64,000 bases of DNA from Candidatus Symbiopectobacterium sp. 'North America' (lineage in GTDB: Bacteria > Pseudomonadota > Gammaproteobacteria > Enterobacterales > Enterobacteriaceae): NCBI RefSeq assembly GCF_015762685.1, contig NZ_PEHF01000031.1:1-64000 (forward strand). The letters are read 5' to 3'. The notes under the pieces are model-generated. The model did no database searches, had not been told where the DNA came from, and saw only the letters and a list, made by a program, of their open reading frames with translations. Below are positions 1 to 8,476 of the stretch, in pieces. Within the stretch, counting starts at the first letter, position 1, and the number at the start of each line of letters is the position of its first letter. Both the position numbers and the translations under genes were made by a program.

Positions 1-261
1 TTAAGCAAGCCCAACATCAATCGAAAATCAGTGTTGCAAAAACGGGGGTGACCATAGATTTTTTATGTCTGAAATCCGCGCCACATAAGTCTTCACTCGC
101 ATTTTCTGTCAACGGAGGTCAACCTGATTCCATCCACATCAATCTGCTTGTGAGGATAGAACCGAGTCTGCCTGTTGGTTCGATATTGCTTTTATACCCA
201 TATCGGGATGATGGAAGGGTATCTGTTAGTTATCATGTCCGACGGGTGACCTGGATCGCGG

Positions 262-825
262 TAGAACTCACTCTACTAACGATTGTATGCTCCAGTGAGC
301 CACGTTTTGTACATGGTATGAGTTTGACTTCGACAACGTTTTCTGGCGTATTCCGGCGCAGCGTGAGGAGCTGAAAGGGGGAAATACTCCTACCGGAGCA
401 TGAAGATGAGGGAAGAGCATATCGTTCCGCTGAGTCGCCAGTCGTTGGCGCTGCTCGAACGGCTAAAAACACTGAGTGGAAATAATAATTGCTTGTTCCC
501 CGGCGATCACGATCCTGAAAAGGTGATGAGCGAAAACACCGTGAATAATGCGCTGCGGGCGATGGGTTACGATACTAAAACCGAGGTGTGCGGCCACGGT
601 TTCAGGACGATGGCGCGTGGTGCGCTTGGCGAGTCTGGTCTATGGAGCGATGATGCAATAGGGCGTCAACTAAGCCACTCTGAGCGTAATACTGTTCGAA
701 CTGCTTACATCCACACCTCTGAGCATTTAGATGAAAGGCGGTTGATGGTTCAGTGGTGGGCTGACTATTTAGACTGCAACGTTCATGGTTATATAACTGC
801 ATATGAATTTGCAAAAAACAGCTAG
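262..825 (+). pseudogene. P4-type tyrosine recombinase (integrase), C-terminal remnant
   Basis: This is the catalytic half of a phage or island integrase. From 400 to 825 the reading frame is open and holds the family's C-terminal signature: a HGFRTMA motif (catalytic His and Arg), an LSHSERNTVRTAYIH stretch with the Tyr nucleophile, and the usual RRLMVQWWADYLD ending. Just upstream, a frame near 262-330 reads like the preceding helix (LLTIV, SSE), and another near 325-365 reads EFDFDNVFWRIPAQ, so at least two frameshifts separate the pieces. No N-terminal arm-binding domain can be recovered in the first 260 bases. Dead gene; it implies that an island was once inserted near this end of the window. 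Confidence 0.75.
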
Positions 826-917
826 TCTCCATTATGCCATTATCGCCTCAAGTGCAATCAGCGCCTGCTGCTTATTGGCACGTGACGCTATGTTGTCTTT
901 TGCTGAGGGGATACGCC

Positions 918-1163
918 ATGTTTGATGCCACGCCGCTGACCCTTGATGAAATCACCGACCAGTGCCACGCTCTGACCCATGCCGTGATTGAGCTGGATGA
1001 TCCTGTCGCGAAAGAGGTGCTGACATTTGTACTGGCTGAACGGCTGGAGTTGCTCGCTATTACGCTGCAAAACCCGGAAGGACCAGAAACCGATAGCGGT
1101 GTGGTTGGTACAGGAGAAAGGCAGCGGCCTGAATTTGGGGAACGCCAACATGTTGCCACGTAA
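918..1163 (+). CDS. Small hypothetical protein next to integrase remnant
   Basis: An 81-codon open frame starting MFDATPLTLDEITDQCHAL, with a purine-rich GAGGGG stretch just before the ATG. The first 55 residues are acidic, leucine-rich and look like a real helical protein. The last 20 (GERQRPEF...) are low-complexity and may be an out-of-frame tail. I do not recognise a characterised family; similar small proteins occur beside island integrases. A hairpin terminator follows at 1244. Function unknown. Confidence 0.45.
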   Translation: MFDATPLTLDEITDQCHALTHAVIELDDPVAKEVLTFVLAERLELLAITLQNPEGPETDSGVVGTGERQRPEFGERQHVAT

Positions 1164-1243
1164 CCCGCGTCAGCACTTGTATGCGTCTGGTTGTCGCGTT
1201 GCTATCAGAAACCGATCAGCTTGACGGATAATCCCGTAAACGA

Positions 1244-1266
1244 AACCGGCACAGGCCGGTTTTTTA
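1244..1266 (+). terminator. Rho-independent terminator
   Basis: Seven-base perfect stem AACCGGC / GCCGGTT around an ACAG loop, followed by a run of T. It lies downstream of the small island gene and closes that unit. Confidence 0.75.
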
Positions 1267-1460
1267 CGTAAAATAAAGAGCAACACAGCGTTTTATAATC
1301 ACTTAACCCATCAAAAAAAGATAAAAATTGAATCGAGCCAAATCCAGTCATCAACTGTTGGTGTTGAAACATGTTCTCTGTTTAACATTAACGAGGGGAA
1401 AAGTGTACTTAATCAGGTACAAGTGATATGGCTGTCAGTCAACAGAAGGGAGTAGACTAT

Positions 1461-1706
1461 ATGCATGCAATTAATTATACAAATGCCCGTAAACATTTTG
1501 CCGAAATTATGAAACGTGTCACTGATAATGCTGAAACTGTCCGCATTATTCGTCGTGGTACCCCTGATATTGTTATAGTTGATACCGAAGAGTATGAAGC
1601 GCTGATGGAGACGCTCTACTTGTTCAGCAACCTTGCAAATATCGTCCATATCAATGACTCCATGAAACAAGCGGAGCGTGGTGAATTTGTCGAAGTGGAA
1701 TATTAA
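1461..1706 (+). CDS. yefM: Antitoxin of the Phd/YefM family
   Basis: An 81-residue protein beginning MHAINYTNARKHFAEIMKRV, the DNA-binding N-terminal module of YefM-type antitoxins, with a central IVIVDTEEYEALMETLYL core. The downstream ATG at 1461 is chosen over the in-frame GTG/ATG region near 1428 because an AGAAGGGAG ribosome site precedes it and the protein then starts as the family does. YefM represses its own promoter and neutralises the RNase YoeB. Here the toxin reading frame that overlaps its 3' end is destroyed, so this is an orphan antitoxin, either still an autorepressor or able to neutralise a related toxin elsewhere. Confidence 0.85.
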   Translation: MHAINYTNARKHFAEIMKRVTDNAETVRIIRRGTPDIVIVDTEEYEALMETLYLFSNLANIVHINDSMKQAERGEFVEVEY

Positions 1707-1884
1707 GTTCATCCAGAACGGCGCTGATGACCTTAATTACTGGTGTGATACTGACAAAAAAGCTCGAACGTATTCGGCAACTGCTTCACAGTATTGAAAT
1801 CGATCCGTTAATGGGTATAGGGAAACGGAGTGGCTTCTGCATCATAAGGATCCTGCCTTGTACTCTCGTCGTATCGCTGAGTGA
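1687..1884 (+). pseudogene. yoeB: YoeB-type mRNA interferase remnant
   Basis: Overlaps the antitoxin end, as yoeB overlaps yefM. Three frames together spell the family: first KWNIKFIQNGADDLNYWCDTDKKA, split here as KWNIKFIQNGADDL then NYWCDTDKKA (compare the W..D.LYWQ.TDK of YoeB); then KLERIRQLLHSIEIDPLMGIGK; then EWLLHHKDPALYSRRIAE. At least two frameshifts separate these blocks, and the conserved ending after SRRI, which holds the catalytic His and Tyr, is cut by a stop. The toxin cannot be made. Confidence 0.75.
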
Positions 1885-1896
1885 AGAGTAGAAAGC

Positions 1897-2508
1897 CTAT
1901 AAAAGACGCTCTTTAGCAAGGCTCAACTGCTGTTGAGCTAACGCCTCGACTTCTCGAGGTTCATGCGACACTAACAATAGCGTTACCGAAAAGAGATGCT
2001 GTATTTCCTTCATTGCCTGCCATAGCCGTAACCTCACTGGCCAATCGAGACTAGAGAATGGCTCGTCGAGTAACAGAACCTGAGGCTCACTGATCAATGC
2101 CCGCGCCAAAGCCGCTCTCTGCTGCTCCCCACCCGAAATTTGTGTAGGGTAACGTTTAGCCAAATGTTCTATTTCAAGTAATTTTAGCAAGTCGTGACGT
2201 TTTTCACTGGCCTGTGGTTTTTTAGCTGCGTACTGAGCAAGGCGCAGATTATTATCAACCGATAAATAAGGAAACAAATACAAGTGCTGATTCAAATAAC
2301 GGCAAGGACGCTGCCAGATAGGTCGTTTATCGATACATTGATTGGCTATTGATATAGAGCCCCGATAATCAATGTTCCCTACGATGGCGTTTAACAACGT
2401 TGTTTTCCCACTGCCAGAAGGGCCACAAATAGCGGTGCAGCTACCGTGTTCCACTGAAAAACTGATATTTTCCAGAATGCCGCAGGAAAGATCATTCACC
2501 TTTAACAT
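1897..2508 (-). CDS. ABC transporter ATPase, ModC-like (molybdate/tungstate type)
   Basis: A 203-residue cytoplasmic ATPase with Walker A GPSGSGKTT (about residues 29-37), signature ISGGEQQR (about 124-131), Walker B VLLLDEP and an LVSHEP switch region. It is short because it lacks the C-terminal TOBE/molybdate-sensing domain of full ModC. It would power oxyanion import with the permease and binding protein upstream on the same strand; its start overlaps the permease end by 17 bases, the usual translational coupling. The gene is intact but its permease is interrupted. Confidence 0.8.
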   Translation of the reverse strand: MLKVNDLSCGILENISFSVEHGSCTAICGPSGSGKTTLLNAIVGNIDYRGSISIANQCIDKRPIWQRPCRYLNQHLYLFPYLSVDNNLRLAQYAAKKPQASEKRHDLLKLLEIEHLAKRYPTQISGGEQQRAALARALISEPQVLLLDEPFSSLDWPVRLRLWQAMKEIQHLFSVTLLLVSHEPREVEALAQQQLSLAKERLL

Positions 2509-3277
2509 TCAGCCTTCCTCGTTGTTGCAACAAATGCAGTATCACTAAGAGAAAAATCGAAAAAATAATCAGCAACAGGGCACAACCAACAGCCAAAGAA
2601 AAATCACCGCTGGCAATATTCAGGAAAACAGCAATGGGTAAGGTTTCCGTTTTCATTCTGGTCGCGCCAGCTAACATCAGCGTGGCACCGAATTCACCCA
2701 GCGCCCGTGACATCGCCAAAACACAGCCACTCAGTAATGAGCGCCAGACGAGGGGGATTTCTACCAGGAAAAACGTTTTTAGCGGTGTTAAACCTAAATT
2801 ATAAGCCGTGTGTATATAAGGCGGTGAAATAGAGATAAACGCACTGTAGGCATTGCGCGTTTGTATTGAACAGGCAACGTAGGTTTGCGCAATGATGATA
2901 CCCAAGGGAGAGAATAACCATTTAGAGAGTGTTGGAACCATCTGCCCAACATACCCTTCCTATCCCAAAAGGAGTAATAATCCAATCCGCACGACCAATC
3001 GCGGCATTACCATGGGTAGGTCCAGTAGGATGTTTATTATATTCTTTCCTGGAAATGAGAGGCGAGACATTGCCCAGGCGGCAGGAAGGCTTATTGCGCT
3101 CGATAGCAATAAAGAGATTAATGCGGTAGTAATCGAGAGCAACAGCGCAAACTGAATTTCATCATCTGATAATAATTGAATAAATTGGCTAAGGCTAAGC
3201 TGGGAGAAAAGTGCAAGCAGCGATCCGCCAATCAAAAAAAGCAGAAGCACCAGCGGTATTAATGCCAGCTTAGCCAT
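2492..3277 (-). pseudogene. ABC transporter permease, ModB-like, interrupted by an amber codon
   Basis: Inner-membrane permease of the same importer. The first 105 codons (3277-2963) and the last 150 (2959-2492) are in one frame, separated by a single TAG at 2960-2962. The downstream half carries the EAA-type loop (PLKTFFLVEIPLVWRSLLSGCVLAMSRALGE, read here as PLKTFFLVEIPLVW then RALGEFGATL), the coupling-helix motif that contacts the ATPase. Hydrophobic segments are regular and otherwise undamaged. A CAG to TAG change would explain the stop. Without suppression, import by this system is lost. Confidence 0.8.
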
Positions 3278-3304
3278 TCAGTTATCTATTCGCCTCAGAT
3301 TAAA

Positions 3305-4090
3305 TTAATTCTTCTTAATTGGCAGATAGCCTTGATCGGTAAACATCTTGATGCCCTGCGGTGACGCGAAGAATTCAGCAAGCTGTTTGGCTGCATCTGG
3401 ATGGGTACTGGTTTTTAATACGGCGATAGTGGCCACCTCTTCCGGTGTTCCTGCCGGGGAAGGTAACACGGTTAGCGTATCCTGATTCTTCATCGCATCA
3501 GAAAGCCCAATAACCGCAGCATCCACATCACCGTTGAGTAAATAAATCAGTAATTGCTTAATCGTTGTTGCCTGTACAACCACCTTCTCTTTCAGTTCTT
3601 TCTCATAACCACTGGCGACCAGCAATTGTTCTCCACTTTTTCCCAGCGCAATCGCTTTAGAGTCACCCATGCCGATTTTTAAATGACTTTTGGCAAGATC
3701 GGTCAACGTTTTCACTTCTCCGCCAGTCGCCTTCCTTACCACCATCACGGGCGTGTGATACACAATAGGGTAAGAAGACGACACCTGCCCGTTTTGCTGT
3801 AATTTTTCAACGTAGTCTTCAGAACCCGGCAGGAAAACATCACCCGTCTTGGTTAGATTAAAACTCGTGAGAATTTGCCCTGAGCCGCCGTATTCAATAA
3901 CCACCTTATGGGCAGTGTTTTTTTCAAACAATGCCACTACGGATTCTACTGGCTGTCTCAATCCAGCTCCGGCATCGGCATACAGATGTAATTCGACCGC
4001 ACAGGCCGTGTAACTGGCCATGAGTAAAGGAAGCACCATAAGGGATTTTATTAAGCGTTTAGGCATGGGGAATTCTCTTATCGTTAACAT
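3305..4090 (-). CDS. Periplasmic oxyanion-binding protein, ModA-like
   Basis: A 261-residue binding protein with a cleavable signal peptide (KRLIKSLMVLPLLMASYTACA) and a mature part starting VELHLYADAGAGLRQPVE, typical of the ModA/TupA class (type II binding-protein fold: N-lobe GGSGQIL, hinge, GDVDAAVIG). It heads the modABC-like unit transcribed leftward. An alternative start at 4066 (MPKRLIK) has a slightly better spaced AAGAGA and gives a more usual signal peptide. Substrate could be molybdate, tungstate or a related oxyanion; the sequence alone does not decide. A molbindin lies at 28.8 kb. Confidence 0.8.
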   Translation of the reverse strand: MLTIREFPMPKRLIKSLMVLPLLMASYTACAVELHLYADAGAGLRQPVESVVALFEKNTAHKVVIEYGGSGQILTSFNLTKTGDVFLPGSEDYVEKLQQNGQVSSSYPIVYHTPVMVVRKATGGEVKTLTDLAKSHLKIGMGDSKAIALGKSGEQLLVASGYEKELKEKVVVQATTIKQLLIYLLNGDVDAAVIGLSDAMKNQDTLTVLPSPAGTPEEVATIAVLKTSTHPDAAKQLAEFFASPQGIKMFTDQGYLPIKKN

Positions 4091-4364
4091 TCTTGGAAAG
4101 GGATAGCCGAACGAACAGTTAGATCTCTATATATTACATTACATAACGACAAGCAAAATAATAGGAATTGCGATAAAGCAAAAGTGGCAAAAGGATGATC
4201 TTGGTCATGTTGAATCTGGCATGTCCACGTCGAAAGGACGTGAGCGTGCGGTACCGTCCGGCTGTATCGTCTACGGGCAAAGGAGCGGCAGCAAACATGA
4301 CTTGAGTTTTATGCTGATGACGCGTGTCTGTATCCCCGCGGCGGCTCTCTTTAACCCGGTGAAC

Positions 4365-5572
4365 TCAACCTGCCTCTGCCGTCGTTTCCCGCGCGATATC
4401 CGTTTGTTTGCGTCGCAACTGCGTCAGCACCAGCAGCAGGGCGAGTAGCGCCAGTACTGCACCGGAAATGGAGACTGCACCATAGCTTCCGCAGATGTTC
4501 AGCAGGGCACTGCCTAACGCGGCACCCAGCGCATTGCCGAGGTTAAACGCACCGATATTGACCGATGAGGCCAGCCCAGGAGCACCTGCCGCTTCACGCA
4601 TTACCCAGGTTTGCAATGGCGGGACCACAGCAAAAGCTGCGGTGCCCCAGACGATTAAGCCGATGGCTGCATCTGCCTTGGTGGTTGCCAGCCAAGGGAA
4701 TGCCACCTGCTGATGGCGATCAGGCTTAAGAAAACCATCAGCAAGCCTTTGACTGAACGGTCTGCCAGCTTGCCGCCTAACTTGGCCCCGAGGGTGAAGC
4801 CAATGCCAATCAGCACCAGCATGCCAGTCACATAGCTGGGAGAAACCTGCGTAATCGATTCGAGCGAAGGGGCAATGTAGGTATAGAGCGTAAACATGGC
4901 ACCAGCACCCATAACGGTGGTTGCCAGAATCACTAACACCACGGGCTGCGTCAGTACGCGCAGTTCGGCTCGTACATTGGGCCTTTCTCCATGGCCGCCT
5001 TTGGGCAGGAAGGCACCCAGTGACAGCATTGCCGCCACGCCCAGCAACGCAATACCCAGAAAAGATTCACGCCACCCGACCACTTGTCCAAACCAGGTTG
5101 CCACCGGAACGCCGCCGATATTGGCGATGGTTAGCCCCATAAACATGGCGGCAACGGCACTGGCCTGTTTTTCACGTGGCACGAGGCTTGCCGCCACAAT
5201 CGAATCAATACCAAAGAATGCCCCGTGGTTTAAGCTGGTGATGATACGGGCAATCACCAGGCTGGTGTAATTGGCGGCCATGGCGGAGGCCAGATTGCCA
5301 AGGGTAAAAATTGCCATCAGAGCAATCAGCGCTCTGCGTCGCGGCCAGCGGGCGAACAGCAGAGTCATCACCGGCGCGCCCACCATCACACCGATGGCAT
5401 AAGCAGAAATCAGCATCCCTGCGGTGAGGATGGATACGTCCATGCCCTGTGCGATGGTCGGGAGCATGCCCATTGGGCCGAATTCGGTGGTGCCAATACC
5501 AAATGCGCCAACAGCGAGCGAGAGCAATGGCAAGGTGGAATGGGAGGGTGAAGAGGTACGGCTTGTCGGCAT
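4365..5572 (-). pseudogene. MFS efflux transporter, AraJ-like, frameshifted
   Basis: Twelve-helix major facilitator of the sugar-efflux/AraJ class: early motif GTTEFGPMGMLPTIA, then ARWPRRRALIAL after helix 2 and a second half GLIVWGTAAFAVVPPLQTWVM. The start at 5572 (MPTSRTSS) follows TAGGAAGAAAATC. The frame is lost near 4706-4720, where FLSLIAIS continues as nonsense; the true continuation AFPWLATTKADAAIG is in another frame to 4365. A one-base indel therefore removes the last four or so helices. The gene stands alone between the oxyanion importer and the dehydrogenase. Confidence 0.8.
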
Positions 5573-5877
5573 GATTTTCTTCCTAATCGTTGCGATTTGA
5601 ACGCCACCAGCATTGAATCGCCCCGGAAATACAGGCATCCATCAGCGCTTGCGATTTGAACTAGGCATTCTGCCTCGATTAAGCGGAGAGATAAACGTAG
5701 AAAAATAAAAAACACTTTTGCGAAAAGTGGCAGACTGATGGCAATGCCTGTTAGTTATTATCGAGGAAAATACTGAGAGGGGAATCGGGTGAAAGGTGTG
5801 GAGAGAGCTACCTGCGCGTTATTTCGGACTCACTGTCCCTGCCGCGTAGGATAACTCTCTCTTGGCGATATTATTGA
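5573..5877. other. Intergenic region upstream of the MFS gene
   Basis: About 300 bases between the MFS start and the end of the alcohol dehydrogenase gene, both on the minus strand. It should hold the MFS promoter. I see no convincing terminator hairpin, operator or small gene in it. Confidence 0.4.
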
Positions 5878-7044
5878 TTACAAAATCGCTTCGCCTTCAT
5901 AAGCCTGACGATACAGCTCAATAACCTGCTCTTTGGTGGCTTTGCGCGGGTTGGTCAGTTGGCACACATCTTTCTTCGCATTCTCAGCCATAATGGCGAA
6001 ATCTTCCGGTTTGACGCCAAGGCTCTTGAGGTCGCGCGGAATGCCCACCTGTTGGCCTAAGCGTTGAATCGCGCTAATGGTTTTCAATGCAGCTTCATCT
6101 GTCGACAGGCCATCCACCTTTTCCCCCATGGCTTCGGCGATATCTCTGAACCGGTTGAGGTTGCCGATGAGGTTAAAGGATTCAACATACGGCAGCAAAA
6201 TGGCATTACACACGCCGTGCGGCAGATTATAAAAACCGCCGAGCTGATGCGCCATGGCATGCACATAGCCCAGCGATGCGTTGTTGAAGGCAATCCCCGC
6301 CAGATATTGCGCGTAAGCCATATTGTCCCTGGCTTTCATATACTCACCATTGGCAACGGCCTTCGGCAAATATTGGGTGATCATTTTGATGGCTTTTAAG
6401 GCGGCAGCATCGGTAAGCGGGTTTGCCATGGTAGAAACATAAGCTTCAATGGCGTGGGTTAGTGCATCCATCCCGGTCGCCGCTGTTAATGATGGCGGCA
6501 TCCCAACCATTAACTCCGGATCGTTAATGGAGATTTGTGGCGTAACGCGCCAGTCAACAATCGCCATTTTAACTTTGCGTTCTGTATCGGTAATAATACA
6601 AAAACGGGTAATTTCCGACGCGGTGCCCGCGGTGGTGTTAATGGTCATCAGCGGGATCATGTCATTGATCGATTTATCGACGCCTTCAAAGTCGCGAATA
6701 TTTCCACCGTTAGCGGCGATAAGGCCAATCCCTTTCGCACAGTCATGCGACGAGCCGCCACCGAGAGAAACAATCGCGTTGCAGTCATTTTCCCGATAGG
6801 ACTTGATGCCTTCGGCAACGTTTTTATCCGTCGGGTTGGGCTCTGCACCGCCAAATATATGAACGCCAATACCTGCCTTTTTATAAATTTCAGCAACCTT
6901 ATCCGCCATTCCGCTTTTAGCGAGGAAGGCATCCGTGACAATAAGGATCTTTTTAGCATTTAACGTTTTTGCAAGACTGCCGGCTTCCTGAACGCTGCCC
7001 TCACCAAATACATTTCGTGTGGGTAGAAAATAATATGTCGACAT
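5878..7044 (-). CDS. Iron-containing (group III) alcohol dehydrogenase
   Basis: A 388-residue NAD(P)-dependent dehydrogenase of the AdhB/YiaY/FucO family, full length and intact. The nucleotide site GGGSSHDCAKG lies at about 95-105. Metal ligands fit D193 and H197 (GMDALTHAIEAY), H262 (VHAMAHQLGG) and H276 (PHGVCN). It closely resembles Zymomonas-type ethanol dehydrogenase, so ethanol/acetaldehyde or a small diol is the probable substrate, but lactaldehyde reduction (FucO activity) is also possible given the rhamnose genes in the window. Cytoplasmic, monocistronic. An FNR/CRP-like site about 170 bases upstream suggests oxygen-responsive control. Confidence 0.9.
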   Translation of the reverse strand: MSTYYFLPTRNVFGEGSVQEAGSLAKTLNAKKILIVTDAFLAKSGMADKVAEIYKKAGIGVHIFGGAEPNPTDKNVAEGIKSYRENDCNAIVSLGGGSSHDCAKGIGLIAANGGNIRDFEGVDKSINDMIPLMTINTTAGTASEITRFCIITDTERKVKMAIVDWRVTPQISINDPELMVGMPPSLTAATGMDALTHAIEAYVSTMANPLTDAAALKAIKMITQYLPKAVANGEYMKARDNMAYAQYLAGIAFNNASLGYVHAMAHQLGGFYNLPHGVCNAILLPYVESFNLIGNLNRFRDIAEAMGEKVDGLSTDEAALKTISAIQRLGQQVGIPRDLKSLGVKPEDFAIMAENAKKDVCQLTNPRKATKEQVIELYRQAYEGEAIL

Positions 7045-7213
7045 ACAATTTCCCCTATTTATAAATGATGGTTGTCAGTATGTTCATCAGAGTTTCTGGT
7101 CATTTTGTTAAAAAATAGCCACTTAGCGCCAACATTAAGCAACACTAGATATGAGTAACAAAAGCAGAGGATGAACATCTGTGGGCAGTGTAAAGGGAAT
7201 AGCGGTGATGAAC

Positions 7214-7229
7214 TTTGATTTACATCACA
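7214..7229 (-). promoter_or_regulatory. FNR- or CRP-like operator upstream of the alcohol dehydrogenase
   Basis: TTGAT-TTAC-ATCAC at 7215-7228 matches the FNR half-sites (TTGAT N4 ATCAA) in nine of ten positions. The overlapping TTTGA-N6-TCACA at 7214-7229 also fits CRP with one mismatch. It sits in the 228-base promoter region of the iron alcohol dehydrogenase. For a fermentative enzyme FNR is the more natural reading. Pattern match only. Confidence 0.45.
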
Positions 7230-7272
7230 TTACGTTCGATTTTTTTAACAATAAGTAACATTGTTTTCACAA

Positions 7273-7581
7273 CTAATTTGCGAGATGTTTAAAACTGACC
7301 AAAGATAAGGGTTGTAGTGGGAAGCGTGGAGTTGAGGGGGAACAGGAAACGATGGGAGAGAATAAATAGTCGAATAGTGCAGCTAGAGAAGTACCGAGTC
7401 CTGCGGCGATGATACTGATGATTTCTAAGGTTGGATTTCTGACACCTCGTTCAATACCGCTTAAGTAAGTACGATCCAGATTACATCTACTGGCCAGTGC
7501 CATCTGCGTGAGCCCGGCCTGAACGCGCAACGTTTTGATGCGTTGTCCAAAGAGCCGGGTAGTATCTCCGGTGTTCTGCAT
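7273..7581 (-). CDS. XRE-family transcriptional regulator
   Basis: A 102-residue protein whose first 70 residues form a Cro/C1 helix-turn-helix (FGQRIKTLRVQAGLTQMALA then CNLDRTYLSGIERGVRNPTLEII). This is the class found in solitary phage-like or restriction-modification controllers. The last 30 residues are proline/serine-rich and unlike the family, so the 3' end may be shifted. An ACAGGA site precedes the start. No obvious partner gene; the next gene upstream is another XRE protein. Confidence 0.75.
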   Translation of the reverse strand: MQNTGDTTRLFGQRIKTLRVQAGLTQMALASRCNLDRTYLSGIERGVRNPTLEIISIIAAGLGTSLAALFDYLFSPIVSCSPSTPRFPLQPLSLVSFKHLAN

Positions 7582-7666
7582 GTCAGCACTGTCCTGTTGT
7601 TGCTATCTCTGTGATTCATCATTATAACCCACCCAAAGTAGAACGTTATCTGTGCAGTCTGCATTT

Positions 7667-8143
7667 TTATGCGTTGGATTTCTCAGACGCCAAAAGCGCG
7701 GCAAGTCGATGGCGCGAAGTGGGGACAAGCCCTACCTGAAGCCCAAAAGGTTTGAATAGCCTGTTGATGACGTCAGCGGTGTAGTTGCCTCGGTCATTTT
7801 CCACTTCTGACAGCGTTTTACGTGATATTGAAACCAGAGTGGCAAAGGCATCTTGCTTTAGCCCTAATACGTCAGCCCGAAGCATTTTTAGCGCCTTGCC
7901 CTGTGTGATTTCACCCAGTAGCAGATGCCTGATAATTGCATTCATGGCAGATTGCCTTTCTGGTGTGCTAATCGGCTTGGCCTTTTTAGAAACTCGTTGC
8001 CGCTTTATACTTTGCACGCCAGGGGACGGTGTGATCGGCTGAGCGGTATAACTTGCTATCGGTTCTTGCATCGTGCGGTTTTTTTCTTTTATTTTCCTTA
8101 TCGTTTCGCTCGCTGGCATCACATCACTGTTTTGATTTTTCAT
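7667..8143 (-). CDS. XRE/HipB-like DNA-binding protein
   Basis: About 158 residues from the ATG at 8143, chosen over the one at 8155 because GGGGATTGCT sits just before it. The N-terminal 60 residues are charged and probably disordered. The C-terminal 90 hold an unusual helix-turn-helix (LGLKQDAFATLVSISRKTLSEVENDRG) ending FKPFGLQVGLVPTSRH, the tail seen in HipB/Y4mF-type antitoxins. No hipA or other toxin gene adjoins it, so it is either an orphan antitoxin or a stand-alone repressor. Confidence 0.6.
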   Translation of the reverse strand: MKNQNSDVMPASETIRKIKEKNRTMQEPIASYTAQPITPSPGVQSIKRQRVSKKAKPISTPERQSAMNAIIRHLLLGEITQGKALKMLRADVLGLKQDAFATLVSISRKTLSEVENDRGNYTADVINRLFKPFGLQVGLVPTSRHRLAALLASEKSNA

Positions 8144-8476
8144 AGCAATCCCCATCTATCCAACTTTTGTTCTATATAGTTGAAACCGATAGACGGCAGG
8201 GTAACGATCTGTTCGGGAACTATGAGTAAAATAGTACGTTTAATCTGCATAATTTTCAATCAGTGTAACTTTTTTACTCTTTAACTTCGTTTTTGCTATT
8301 TTGTGGGTGTTTTATTGCTCATTATTTTTTTTGCGACAACGCCAACGCTCTACTCACCCAAAGTGAATAAAAATCAGAGCATGTCCGTTGCCAGCCTTTG
8401 ATAATCAATTGCATGATGTAGCGCGTTTTGCCCGATGGCGGGCTGGTAATGGAATGATGAAATAACAGGTTGCTCG
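8144..8476. other. Intergenic region between divergent genes
   Basis: 333 bases between the leftward XRE gene and the rightward secreted-protein gene. AT-rich near 8220-8330, as expected for two back-to-back promoters. A short interrupted repeat CAACT...AGTTG lies at about 8160-8182, close to the XRE start. I see no gene in it. Confidence 0.4.

Noticed and set aside
48..374. Open frame of 108 codons at the left edge as a gene in its own right
   Set aside because: Only a short part resembles integrase; the rest has no protein-like features. Treated as part of the integrase remnant.
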